Assembly: GCA_035458585.1 (NCBI GenBank)
Contig: DATHZN010000045.1
Location: forward strand, 1 to 64,000
Length of the DNA stretch: 64,000 nt
Direction of reading: 5' to 3'
Source of the DNA: Marinobacterium_E sp035458585
Lineage (GTDB): Bacteria; Pseudomonadota; Gammaproteobacteria; Pseudomonadales; Balneatricaceae
Each line of letters begins with the position of its first letter. The stretch's first letter is position 1. Positions 29,106 through 37,714 of this stretch are shown piece after piece. A program made the position numbers and the translations under genes. Below the pieces are notes generated by a model that saw only the letters and a program-made list of their open reading frames with translations, searched no databases and was not told where the DNA came from.

Positions 29106-29417
29106 TCAGATAAGAATGGAGACGCGATCGTCTTCGACCTTTGTGGGGTAGGTCTTAAGATTTACACAGACTGGAGCACTCAAAGCCTCTCCGCTAGTGA
29201 AATTAAAGGTGCCATTGTGCTTTGGACATTCAACAGTGCTGCCTATCATCAGACCGTCCGCTAAGTGTATCTTCTCATGGGTACACATGCCCTCAGTGCA
29301 GTAGAACCCGTCATTTGAGCTGCGATAAATAGCAAAGGTTCCATCGCCGTGATCAAAACGCATCATGCCTGCTGGCGCAATATCCTCGGTTGAACATACA
29401 TCGATCCATTCGGCCAT
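29106..29417 (-). CDS. MocE-type Rieske 2Fe-2S ferredoxin
   Basis: A small soluble Rieske protein (103 residues) that would pass electrons to an oxygenase or desaturase. The cluster ligands are in place: Cys45 and His47 (CTH) and Cys64 and His67 (CPKH). The ATG at 29417 is preferred, with AGGAAG upstream; the longer frame has no site. The length and wording fit MocE/NirD-like ferredoxins. No oxygenase, reductase or desaturase gene is adjacent, so its partner is unknown. Confidence 0.85.
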   Translation of the reverse strand: MAEWIDVCSTEDIAPAGMMRFDHGDGTFAIYRSSNDGFYCTEGMCTHEKIHLADGLMIGSTVECPKHNGTFNFTSGEALSAPVCVNLKTYPTKVEDDRVSILI

Positions 29418-29600
29418 TAAGACTTCCTGCTGCTGACATGTTGACTCAAAAGATCCCAGCAGCCGCAATCATCTGCCGTCTATAGCAAAGTCTCTATCTC
29501 AAAACGTTTAGAAAATGGATTGGCTGCCTGTTTTCTTTAGTTTAGCAACCGGCCTCATCAATTCAATCGACGTTGCGTCATTACCCTTCCTTAAGGCAAC

Positions 29601-29628
29601 AAAAAAGCGCCACAAAGGCGCTTCTTTT
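29601..29628 (-). terminator. Intrinsic terminator
   Basis: The stem AAGCGCC (29605-29611) pairs with GGCGCTT (29617-29623). On the minus strand it is followed by a run of T (complement of A at 29601-29606). It lies 20 bases beyond the stop of the 49-residue gene. Confidence 0.75.
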
Positions 29629-29648
29629 AACTTGACGTAGCACTCCAA

Positions 29649-29798
29649 TCAGAAGCCCTGACGCATGAGTTCACGCTGACGGCGCTCTACATCTTCAAGT
29701 GTCTGTGCACCGGCAAGGTAACGCTCGGCCGCAGACAAACGCTTACCTGAAAAACGGCCTTTCAACAGATCTTTAACTGTACGCTTGAGTTTAGTCAT
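29649..29798 (-). CDS. DUF3563-like small protein
   Basis: A 49-residue basic protein, too short for most gene calling. AGGAG lies 8 bases before the ATG and a terminator lies just after the stop, so it looks like a real single-gene transcript. The C-terminal half (RYLAGAQTLEDVERRQREL) strongly resembles the RYLAxAxDxxDLERRxREL pattern of DUF3563/DUF1127-like small proteins. Members of these families are known or suspected to bind RNA or to be stress-linked; no function is asserted here. Confidence 0.75.
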   Translation of the reverse strand: MTKLKRTVKDLLKGRFSGKRLSAAERYLAGAQTLEDVERRQRELMRQGF

Positions 29799-30158
29799 TT
29801 TGGCGACTCCTAATACTTTGGTCTATCGAATGCGCGCAGTATAAGGAGCTTCAGCAAAAAGTGTTACTGATCAAATCTCAGCCGAAAGATGAAAAAAACT
29901 TAGCCTTTAGTCTAAAACGGACATCAGCGCCCACCAGACACTTTCTATAATGATGACTATCGATATTTATGCGCCTTACCGGTCGTTGTCGACTGATACT
30001 TTCCCTCTACTTAAAGTATCTTGGGCACTCATAGCAAAGAGAAATTTCGAGTATGAATTTGTCGGTTAACCTCCACTATTCTATGCTGGTATCAATCAGA
30101 CTCCAGGAAGAGGCTAAGGGTTTTAAACAGCCATGCACAGAAATGAAGAGGTCAGCCG
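29799..30158. other. Intergenic region
   Basis: About 360 bases between the divergent 49-residue gene and the 66-residue gene. It must hold their promoters. No RNA gene or repeat is recognised. Confidence 0.4.
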
Positions 30159-30359
30159 GTGAGCCACTGCCTGAAGCAGAATAAACAGGGTAGATGGGTA
30201 ATTTACAGCGCTAAAAACCCGCTGCAGCCGGTCTTTATTTATGAGAAAGACCTCGTTGTAGCTGCGGCAACTCTGACTAATTTTCTGAATGGCGGTACTA
30301 ACCTAACTCAAGAGAAATTGGTCCCGCTGCTCAGTATGGCCGTCTGGTATCAAGAGTAG
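30159..30359 (+). CDS. Hypothetical 66-residue protein
   Basis: Not recognised. It starts with GTG, with GAGG about 8 bases upstream. The N-terminus is polar and basic (QNKQGRWVIYSAKNP) and the rest is mixed hydrophobic, with no transmembrane helix or signal peptide. A plausible small cytoplasmic protein, but coding status rests only on the ribosome site and a protein-like composition. Confidence 0.4.
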   Translation: MSHCLKQNKQGRWVIYSAKNPLQPVFIYEKDLVVAAATLTNFLNGGTNLTQEKLVPLLSMAVWYQE

Positions 30360-30626
30360 TCCGCAAGCTTATCGAGACATTCAACGGGCCCGCCACATGG
30401 CATATAGGATGCAGAAACGCGGGGCAGCAAGCCCTCTGCTTCGGTGTCTGCATACTCACTCAATAGCGTTGCCTCAAAAAGTACAGTACTCAATATTAAG
30501 TTGCGACTGCAGATTCTGACTGCTAAGGGTGAAGCGCCTGCCTCACCAACCTTGAATATCGAAGTCGTCAGAGCCCAGGATACGGGTCATCATCTCCCAC
30601 CCTGAAGTGGCATGGCAGACAGAGTC

Positions 30627-31496
30627 TTAAGCAAGCACAACAGTTTTCAGACCATTTACAAATACGCGATGCTCGGAATGGGCTTTAACCGCCTTGGACA
30701 GCGCAAGATTCTCCATATTTCGACCCATGTCGCGTAGATCGTCTGGTTCAAAACCATGGTCTACACGACCCACTTCCTGCTCAATAATCGGCCCCTCATC
30801 CAGATCAGAAGTCACATAGTGAGCTGTTGCACCGATCTGTTTAACACCACGATCAAAGGCTTGGTAGTAGGGACGAGCACCTTTGAACCCGGGCAAGAAA
30901 GAGTGGTGAATGTTAATACATTGACCGGCAAGTGCAGTACAGAGCTCAGGTGACAAGATTTGCATGTAACGCGCCAGTATGACCAGTTCAGAGCCAGTCT
31001 CTTTAAATGCCTGCAATATCCGTTTTTCACGAGCCGCTTTAGTTTCCAGCTTAGTCTCCAAACTCGGAAGCAGTTCAAAGCCCAGACCGTAAAACTTTGC
31101 GATTGGCTCAAGGTCAGGGTGATTAGAGAGAATACCTGTCACCTCAATATTAAGTTCTCCACGCTTCTGGCGGTAGAGCAACTCCATCAGACAGTGATCG
31201 TGCTGAGATACGAGAATGAGCGTCTTCATTGGTGCAGAGACCCTTGCGAAGTGCGATACCATATCTAATGCCAGTGCCACTTCAGCATCAAACTCGGCAT
31301 TTAAGTGATCAAGGTCCATCTCAGTCTCTGTGGTGAACTCGATACGGCAGAAGAATCGGCCGGAATGAAGATCATCAAACTGCTTCATCTCAGTAATGAA
31401 ACAGCCTCTACCCGCCAGAAAACCTGAAATAGCTGCAACAAGGCCGGTCTGTCCCGGACATTCAACTTTTAGGATGTAGGCGTTAGCATTGCTCAT
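30627..31496 (-). CDS. purU: Formyltetrahydrofolate deformylase (second copy)
   Basis: A 289-residue PurU with N-terminal ACT domain (~1-85) and formyltransferase domain. The catalytic INIHHSFLPGFKGARP and SDLDEGPI segments are intact. GGAG lies 7 bases before the ATG. It is a single-gene unit, unlike the sox-linked copy at 1998-2861. The two differ across most of the ACT domain, so they are old paralogues. This one could be the housekeeping enzyme that balances formyl-THF. Confidence 0.93.
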   Translation of the reverse strand: MSNANAYILKVECPGQTGLVAAISGFLAGRGCFITEMKQFDDLHSGRFFCRIEFTTETEMDLDHLNAEFDAEVALALDMVSHFARVSAPMKTLILVSQHDHCLMELLYRQKRGELNIEVTGILSNHPDLEPIAKFYGLGFELLPSLETKLETKAAREKRILQAFKETGSELVILARYMQILSPELCTALAGQCINIHHSFLPGFKGARPYYQAFDRGVKQIGATAHYVTSDLDEGPIIEQEVGRVDHGFEPDDLRDMGRNMENLALSKAVKAHSEHRVFVNGLKTVVLA

Positions 31497-32085
31497 GACA
31501 ATCTCCAGATCGTGCTCGAGGTTCGAGCCTCATTTACCGAGTTATTTCGGATTATTAAACCAAGGTGGGCAAGCTTAAGGAGCCGAGGCCTTCAAGGTCA
31601 ACAGATGGTTAGTTGTGCGCGTGCTTTTTCGACACATTTCTCGCATCTGAACGCGTCAAAGCACAGTGTTTTCCGAGTCTAGGGGGACTCCGCAACGGCT
31701 CAGCTAAACATCTAAGTCATTCTCAGTCCAGTGCCACAGGGTATTCTGATTAGTTGCCGATCCCGGCACGGCACTGTCCACCCTTATCGACGCTCTAAGG
31801 CAATCATAGTTAAGCTTTCAGCCTAGAGTTTTCACGCTAATCTTAGGGCTCTACTGGCGGGTAAATCAGCACGCATACCACAGAAAAGACTGGGGGATGA
31901 TACCAACGGAGGTTGGGGGTCAGCTCGGGTCAATTTGTCCATATTGGCCACCCTTATACGGAGTAAAGGTGCTTTGTTCTGGTATCAGTGGACGCTATGT
32001 TTGGAAATTTTCTTGATGCCTAGACAACAGTTATAAAAAATAACGCCCTCATAAAGAGGGCGTCTCTCCAGCACAATGGGGAAAA
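31497..32085. other. Intergenic region
   Basis: About 590 bases with no convincing gene. It contains the purU leader, including a small perfect hairpin (GCTCGA-GGT-TCGAGC, 31514-31528), and the terminator of the inositol transport genes at its right end. The T-arm-like look of the hairpin is not supported by any tRNA acceptor stem. Confidence 0.45.
32036..32063 (-). terminator. Intrinsic terminator of inositol transporter genes
   Basis: The stem ACGCCCTC (32043-32050) pairs with GAGGGCGT (32056-32063) around ATAAA. On the minus strand it is followed by TTATTTTTT. It lies 23 bases past the ATPase stop. Confidence 0.85.
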
Positions 32086-32856
32086 TCAGGCGTTTTCAGC
32101 ATACTCTGGAGCTGTCTTGGCACCAGTGATGTATGAGACAACATCCTCTCCCGAAGTATCCTCTTTGCGAAGATTAGCCACTATACGTCCACGACGGAAA
32201 ACAACAATTCGATCCACCAGGTCAAATACCTGACGCATATTATGACTGATCAGGATCAGGGGCTCTCCCGCCTCTTTTAGAGTGCGGATGATATTCTCGA
32301 CCTGTGCGGTCTCCTGAACACCCAACGCTGCCGTTGGCTCATCCATAATCGTCAGTTTAGAGTGGAAAGTTGCAGTACGGGCAATTGCCACACATTGACG
32401 CTGACCACCCGACATATTGCTGATCGAGTTATTGATATTTGGAATCTTAACACCCGTTTTCTCTAACGACGCCATGGTCGCTTCGCGCATCGCCTTGTAA
32501 TCAAGGATCGAGAACGGACCCAACTTCACCTTATAGATCTCACGACCCAGAAAGAGGTTGTCTGGGACATTTAAAGCATCGGCCAGTGCGAGGTTCTGGA
32601 ACACCGTCTCGATACCCGCTTCGCGCGCTTCAAGCGGACCAGCAAAGTCAACATCCGAGCCATCAAACCAGATCTTGCCAGAGGTACGCTGTTCTACTCC
32701 CGTGATCTGGCGAACGAAGGTCGACTTACCGGCACCGTTGTCGCCCATTATGGCAACGTGCTCCCCTTTACGGATTTCGAAGTCCGCCCCCTCAAGGGCA
32801 TGAACACCACCATAGTGCTTGGTGAGGCCTTCCGTTTTCAGAATAATTTCACTCAT
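32086..32856 (-). CDS. Inositol-type ABC transporter ATPase
   Basis: A single-domain ATPase (256 residues) of the CUT2 sugar family, like FrcA or IatA-type subunits. Walker A is GDNGAGKST, the signature is MSGGQRQCVAIART, and Walker B ends LTIMDEPTAALG. TAGGAGGT lies just before the ATG at 32856, so the longer frame is rejected. Typical CUT2 ATPases (RbsA, XylG) are duplicated; this is the half-size form. It is the last gene of a minus-strand run that begins with iolD. Confidence 0.92.
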   Translation of the reverse strand: MSEIILKTEGLTKHYGGVHALEGADFEIRKGEHVAIMGDNGAGKSTFVRQITGVEQRTSGKIWFDGSDVDFAGPLEAREAGIETVFQNLALADALNVPDNLFLGREIYKVKLGPFSILDYKAMREATMASLEKTGVKIPNINNSISNMSGGQRQCVAIARTATFHSKLTIMDEPTAALGVQETAQVENIIRTLKEAGEPLILISHNMRQVFDLVDRIVVFRRGRIVANLRKEDTSGEDVVSYITGAKTAPEYAENA

Positions 32857-32867
32857 TGCCACACCTC

Positions 32868-33944
32868 CTAAGCCTTGGCCGCTTGTTTCTGTGCACGCCA
32901 CTGGTCGAGGATAACCGCAGCAACAATGATGATCCCTTTCGCCATCTCCTGATAGAAAGCATCGAGACGCATAAAGGTAAATCCAGAGATAATCACACCG
33001 AAGATCAGCGCTCCAAGGCAAGTACCAAGGATTGAGCCTCTACCACCCGCTAGTGAAGTACCGCCGATAACGGCCATAGCGATCGCATCCAGCTCGTACA
33101 TCAGACCCATACCTGCCTGACCAGTAAGCGCTTTAGAGCTCATTACAATAGCCGCGACTGCAGAAAGCATACCGGCGATCGCGTAAATGAGTACTTTGAG
33201 ACGGTCAACGTTGATACCCGACATACGGGCCGCTTGTTCGTTGGAACCGATTGCATAGGTATGCTTACCGTACTTAGTGTACTTCAGCAGAAAGTGCATG
33301 ATGATCGCTATACCGATGAAGATAAACACCGGGTTCATGCCCGTACCAATCGCGACATAGTCCTCCTGTAAGAAAGAGATAGGACGGCCTTTGGTAACGA
33401 ATGTTGCTACACCGCGCATGAACAGCATCATGCCCAGGGTCACAATAAATGGTGGTATTTTGAACTTGGCGATCAGTAGACCGTTAATAATACCGGCAAG
33501 TAAACCAACACTCAGTCCTATCGCCAAGGGCACTATGATCGGCAGATCGAGCCATTCTGCACCTAAAATCGGCTTAACGTTTTCCATGCCGTATTCATTG
33601 AGCGCAGACTGTGCGAAGGCGGTCGTGATCATCGCCACACCACCGACAATGGACCCCGAGCTGAGGTCTATACCCCCGGAGATAATTACCTGCGTCACGC
33701 CAAGCGCAATAATGCCGATAATTGAAACCTGTAAAATAATGATTTTGAGACGCTGCTCATTAAAGAGCGTGTCGACCTTGTCACGCGTATTGAACAAAAA
33801 GCTGTCGCCAACAAACATACGTCCGAGAACTTCGAACAGTGCGACGATAGCGACTAGCGCCACAAAAACGTTCAACTCGGGCGGACGATGGCGTTTCTTT
33901 GGGTCGTACTTCAACCCGCCAAGACCATGTGTAGTACTAGACAT
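32868..33944 (-). CDS. Inositol-type ABC transporter permease
   Basis: An inner-membrane permease (358 residues) of the CUT2/ribose family, with about 8-10 hydrophobic helices and the family segment SGGIDLSSGSIVGG. The GTSLAGGRGSILGTCLGALIFG region is also characteristic. It lies 11 bases before the ATPase. Myo-inositol as substrate is inferred from linkage to the iol genes. Confidence 0.92.
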   Translation of the reverse strand: MSSTTHGLGGLKYDPKKRHRPPELNVFVALVAIVALFEVLGRMFVGDSFLFNTRDKVDTLFNEQRLKIIILQVSIIGIIALGVTQVIISGGIDLSSGSIVGGVAMITTAFAQSALNEYGMENVKPILGAEWLDLPIIVPLAIGLSVGLLAGIINGLLIAKFKIPPFIVTLGMMLFMRGVATFVTKGRPISFLQEDYVAIGTGMNPVFIFIGIAIIMHFLLKYTKYGKHTYAIGSNEQAARMSGINVDRLKVLIYAIAGMLSAVAAIVMSSKALTGQAGMGLMYELDAIAMAVIGGTSLAGGRGSILGTCLGALIFGVIISGFTFMRLDAFYQEMAKGIIIVAAVILDQWRAQKQAAKA

Positions 33945-33986
33945 TGGAACTACTCCGGGAAATCAGACAATTACTAAACATAAGAA

Positions 33987-34009
33987 CAGAGCCCCAAAAA
34001 GGGGCTCTG
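33987..34009 (-). terminator. Stem-loop between binding-protein and permease genes
   Basis: A perfect 9-bp stem (33987-33995 with 34001-34009) around five As, followed on the minus strand by TTCTTATG. There is no long T-run, so it is more likely a 3' stabiliser or partial terminator that favours expression of the binding protein. Confidence 0.7.
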
Positions 34010-34022
34010 CCTAGAGTCGAAC

Positions 34023-34976
34023 TTACTTGCTAAGTTCTGGGTGAGTCTTCAGGATTTCAGGAGTGATCAGTTCGAAAGGTACGTAGTACTCGCGAGGAAC
34101 ACTCTCACCGTTCACCAGTTTAAGAACTGCATCAATAGCGCCTTCACCCTGAGCTTTAGCGTTCTGGAATACAGTTACATCCAGATCACCACCGCGCATT
34201 GCAGCCAGTGCGTCATCAGTAGCGTCTACACCGCCAACAACGACATCATCCATGCTGATACCAGCTGCTTTCATCGCCTGAATCGCACCCAGTGCCATTT
34301 CATCGTTGTTAGCAATCACGAAGTCGAAATCTTCGCCGGTTGACAGCCAGTTGGTCATCAAATCCTGCGCTTCGTTACGCTGCCACATAGCAGTCTCTTT
34401 ACCGATGATCTCCATGAAGTTACACATGTCGAGCTGTACAACCTGCTCAGCGTCGATAGTACGCTGTACGGCTGCTTCAGACGCCAGGTCACCTACCAAC
34501 AGGTAGCCCCGTGCACCACCGCTTTTACCTTCAGCGCGCAGCTGCAGACACATCTGGTAAGTCTGGTAAGTACCTGACTCAACTTCGTTTGATGCTACGT
34601 AAGCCTGGCCATCAGCCATAGACTCGAGAGGAGTTGGTTTGCGGTTTACAAATACAGTGGGAACGCCTGCTTCTGCAGCCATTTTTGACATTGGGCCAGC
34701 TGCAGTAGAGTCAACTGCCTGAATGATCAGAGCGTCAACACCGTTAGCAATAAAGTTACGAACCTGGTCTAGCTGACGACCAACATCAAGCTGCGCGTCG
34801 ACCTGAATCATCTCATGACCCAGAGACTCAGCGTAAGCCTGTGAACCGTTACGCAGGATCGTTGAGAACTTATCATCGAAATGGTGAGTGGCGTAGCCGA
34901 TTGTCAGTGCCTGTGCAGCAGGGACCTGCGCTAGCACAGCAGCAGTCAGACTTGCAGCAAGAATTGATTTTTTCAT
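34023..34976 (-). CDS. Inositol-type periplasmic binding protein
   Basis: A sugar-binding protein (317 residues) of the periplasmic-binding family 4 (ribose/inositol type). It has a Sec signal peptide ending near residue 23 (AQAL). AAGGAG precedes the ATG at 34976. Inside, NDEMALGAIQAM and DATDDAL are typical of this fold. Myo-inositol, or a related polyol, is the likely ligand from context. Confidence 0.92.
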   Translation of the reverse strand: MKKSILAASLTAAVLAQVPAAQALTIGYATHHFDDKFSTILRNGSQAYAESLGHEMIQVDAQLDVGRQLDQVRNFIANGVDALIIQAVDSTAAGPMSKMAAEAGVPTVFVNRKPTPLESMADGQAYVASNEVESGTYQTYQMCLQLRAEGKSGGARGYLLVGDLASEAAVQRTIDAEQVVQLDMCNFMEIIGKETAMWQRNEAQDLMTNWLSTGEDFDFVIANNDEMALGAIQAMKAAGISMDDVVVGGVDATDDALAAMRGGDLDVTVFQNAKAQGEGAIDAVLKLVNGESVPREYYVPFELITPEILKTHPELSK

Positions 34977-35065
34977 TTTTCGTCTCCTTTTGGTGTCTGG
35001 CACACCGTTTATTGTTGTTTAACCAGAAACCCTCTTTGGGGCTTTTTCATGCTGAGCAGACCGCC

Positions 35066-35887
35066 CTACGCGGATAACTCACTTGCAATGAAATCGAACG
35101 ATTGAGCAATCGCTTCGGCCGGATTTTCTAATCCGTGCACCTTTGGCGAAAAAGGCTCAAATGAGACAGGTCCGGTATAACCCGCCTCCATTAACTCTCG
35201 GATCTGATCGACATTACCAATAGAGTCATGTGCGTCAACCAACTCCCGGTGCTCATCCCTCATATCTTGAGGTTCAAGATCAGGACCAACGACTCCTGAT
35301 ATCTCAACTATCTCAGTGTACTGCGGAAAAACGGGCGCCCCTGTTGCCGCGCCATTGGCAAGAAAATGGTGGAAGGTATCATGCACCAATCCAAATGTTC
35401 CCTGCCCTTCGACCGCGTCAATCGCAGCAACTGCTTCATCTTTGTGACGCAGTGACGACTGTAAAAAGCCAAGCGGCTCAATAAATCCCTTCAAACCTGC
35501 AGCATTTAGCAGAGGCTTAAGTTCTGCCAAAGCACTGTGCAAATTAACCCGTCTTTCATCGTCAGCGATGCCGCTGCCATCATTTACCGGAATAAGCCCA
35601 ATACCCGATGCACCAACCGCCGCGGCGGTACGAATGAGGTATGCCGCCTGCTCAGCGCGCTCTGCGTTCCAGTCATTGAAACGATCAAGCTGAGCCAGCC
35701 CTGTTATGCGCATACCCAGTTTTGCCGCTAACTGGAGGACCTGCTCCGGTGAATCACCCTCAAACAGAGGCCGCCCCAGATCATTACGGTAATGCACCCC
35801 AACACAACCTAACTGCTGCGCCATGCGCATAAAATCGTCATAGCGCATACTGGGGGCCGTCATATGATTGAGCACTTTCGGTGGCAT
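35066..35887 (-). CDS. iolI: Inosose isomerase-like TIM-barrel protein
   Basis: A 273-residue protein of the xylose-isomerase-like TIM-barrel family, resembling 2-keto-myo-inositol isomerase (IolI). The metal-binding residues expected in this fold are visible: Glu in GFIEPLGF, Asp and His in VHDTFHHF, and Glu in VSFEPFSP. It lies between the aldolase and transporter genes. IolH or another epimerase of the same fold is possible. Confidence 0.8.
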   Translation of the reverse strand: MPPKVLNHMTAPSMRYDDFMRMAQQLGCVGVHYRNDLGRPLFEGDSPEQVLQLAAKLGMRITGLAQLDRFNDWNAERAEQAAYLIRTAAAVGASGIGLIPVNDGSGIADDERRVNLHSALAELKPLLNAAGLKGFIEPLGFLQSSLRHKDEAVAAIDAVEGQGTFGLVHDTFHHFLANGAATGAPVFPQYTEIVEISGVVGPDLEPQDMRDEHRELVDAHDSIGNVDQIRELMEAGYTGPVSFEPFSPKVHGLENPAEAIAQSFDFIASELSA

Positions 35888-36054
35888 TTCTATTTCTTAG
35901 TCCCACTTAAAGTCTTATTCACGATAGCAATCAGGTTTCCATCTAGCAACACAATAGAACGTCTATTCCGCACCTATTTTGTTACATTTTGTGTCAGTCT
36001 GTGCATAAACGTTGTGCCTTAAATGGCCAACCCGAATCGACTAACTCGTTAACG

Positions 36055-36873
36055 CTATAAAGTTCGGAAGAGATTGCGCGCCGTCTCAACGATTCTCTCT
36101 TCAAGCTCCCCCAGAATCTCGATGCGATCAAACCGCTGAGGATTCTGGTTAAGAATGTCGCGCAGATCACGCCCGAAGGCCTGACGCAATTCAGTGCCGA
36201 TGTTGTATTTACATATGGCTGACCCACGCGCCAAAGTGGCTCTCTGCGCCTTAGGCACACCGCTTCCGCCATGAATAACAAGTGGCAGTCTGGTTAGTGC
36301 CTCAATCTTGCTGAGTAAACCCTCATCAAGGGCGGTTTCAGTATCAGTTTGTAAATGCACATTACCCACTGAGATGGCCATCGCATCAATGCCCGTCTCT
36401 TCCGCGAAGCGTTGGGCTTCTGCCGGATCAGTTCCAGCCGATGATTCACCCGCCGCATACCCAACGAAGCCGATTTCACCTTCTACCGATACACCCGCTG
36501 CATGGGCCATGCGCACAACCTCGGCTGTTCGCGCTATATTCTCCTCCAGCGGTAAGCGAGAGCCGTCATACATTACGCCGGTAAATCCAGCCTCTATTGC
36601 CGCTCGGCATTCGTTTAGGTCGCGAGAGTGATCAAGATGCATAACAATCGGCACACTAACCGACTCGGCTACGGATCTCATCATTGCAGCCAAAACCGGT
36701 ATGGGTGTGTGCGCTCTGCAACCAGGGCCCGCCTGCAAGATGACGGGAACTCGTTCCGCCTCAGCTGCGCGGGCATATGCCCGCATATCTTCCCAGCCTA
36801 GACATACCAGCCCGGCAACTGCATAGCGATTTTCCAGCGCGTCCTGCAGAACTTCGGCTAGCGTTGCGATCAT
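36055..36873 (-). CDS. iolJ: Class II aldolase (probable IolJ-type DKGP aldolase)
   Basis: A zinc-dependent class II aldolase of the fructose-bisphosphate/tagatose-bisphosphate family (272 residues). Zinc ligand histidines stand in MHLDHSRD, SVGNVHLQ and VIHGGSGVP; the first motif also carries the catalytic Asp. It overlaps the iolB stop by 4 bases. In the inositol pathway its job would be to split 6-phospho-5-dehydro-2-deoxygluconate to malonate semialdehyde and DHAP. Many proteobacteria do this with a C-terminal domain of IolC, which is absent here. The symbol is by role. Confidence 0.8.
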   Translation of the reverse strand: MIATLAEVLQDALENRYAVAGLVCLGWEDMRAYARAAEAERVPVILQAGPGCRAHTPIPVLAAMMRSVAESVSVPIVMHLDHSRDLNECRAAIEAGFTGVMYDGSRLPLEENIARTAEVVRMAHAAGVSVEGEIGFVGYAAGESSAGTDPAEAQRFAEETGIDAMAISVGNVHLQTDTETALDEGLLSKIEALTRLPLVIHGGSGVPKAQRATLARGSAICKYNIGTELRQAFGRDLRDILNQNPQRFDRIEILGELEERIVETARNLFRTL

Positions 36874-37712
36874 TTAAATTTTGACCACATAGACTTCATT
36901 CCGGGAATAGTCTCCAACTGCCCTGCATGCGTCGGCTGGAAATAGGGAGAGAGTCCGCGCTGAGCTGCGCCACCCAGAATAGTGAAATAGTACATCTGAT
37001 ACCCGGGCATCACGCAGCACGGGTGATACCCATCATCAATCAAGAAGGTCGATCCGTCGACAACATGGAAGGCCTCGCCCGGATCATCTTCGGACTTCTG
37101 TAATAACTGCAGCGCCGAACCTGTATTAGGTTTGAAGCGAAAATTGTAAGTCTCATCGTGACGCGTCTCGACACCCTCACGGTCATGCCCGTGCTTATGA
37201 CTCGGAAATCCTGACCAGCCGCCCTCACCGACGGTAAACAACTCTGAGACCAGAAGTTTGCCAACTCTGCCCTGCTGTTTCATACCTAAAATATGCTTAA
37301 TCTTGCGGTGGGTTTTGGTGTCATCAGACCCATACTGAATCATATCGATGTCATCCGCCATGACAGCAAAGGGTTCCAGCACCTCTTCGAACGGAGCCCC
37401 TGCGATAAAGACCTCCGCTTGCTCAGATTCACAGACGAATGAGGCTTGCTGACCGGTCGGAACATAGACGCCCTCAGGCTCGCCATCCCAGACATCCTCA
37501 GTCCGAAGTCCGATGGTTGCAATCTCAACACCCTCAACACTAACGCTGACACGGCCCGTTGCAGGCACAATACAGGTTTCAAACCCGGGGACTGAGTAAT
37601 CGAATCGATCACCACGCTTAAGCTTCACGATGTTGAAGTAATTCAAGGGTACCGTCGGGTTGTTCACATCGACAATAGGGTTGTTCTGATTATCAAAGGG
37701 AGCGATATGCAT
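36870..37712 (-). CDS. iolB: 5-deoxy-glucuronate isomerase
   Basis: Converts 5-deoxy-D-glucuronate to 5-dehydro-2-deoxygluconate. It has 280 residues, matching the family. The double-cupin fold is evident, with the metal-binding FPSHKHGHDREG segment and the ETRHDETYNFRF strand. AGGAG lies 8 bases upstream of the ATG, and the iolC stop is 2 bases away. Confidence 0.94.
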   Translation of the reverse strand: MHIAPFDNQNNPIVDVNNPTVPLNYFNIVKLKRGDRFDYSVPGFETCIVPATGRVSVSVEGVEIATIGLRTEDVWDGEPEGVYVPTGQQASFVCESEQAEVFIAGAPFEEVLEPFAVMADDIDMIQYGSDDTKTHRKIKHILGMKQQGRVGKLLVSELFTVGEGGWSGFPSHKHGHDREGVETRHDETYNFRFKPNTGSALQLLQKSEDDPGEAFHVVDGSTFLIDDGYHPCCVMPGYQMYYFTILGGAAQRGLSPYFQPTHAGQLETIPGMKSMWSKFK

Positions 37713-37714
37713 AG

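Noticed and set aside
31514..31528. T-arm-like hairpin suggesting a tRNA
   Set aside because: No acceptor, D or anticodon stem can be drawn around it; it is a short leader hairpin of purU.
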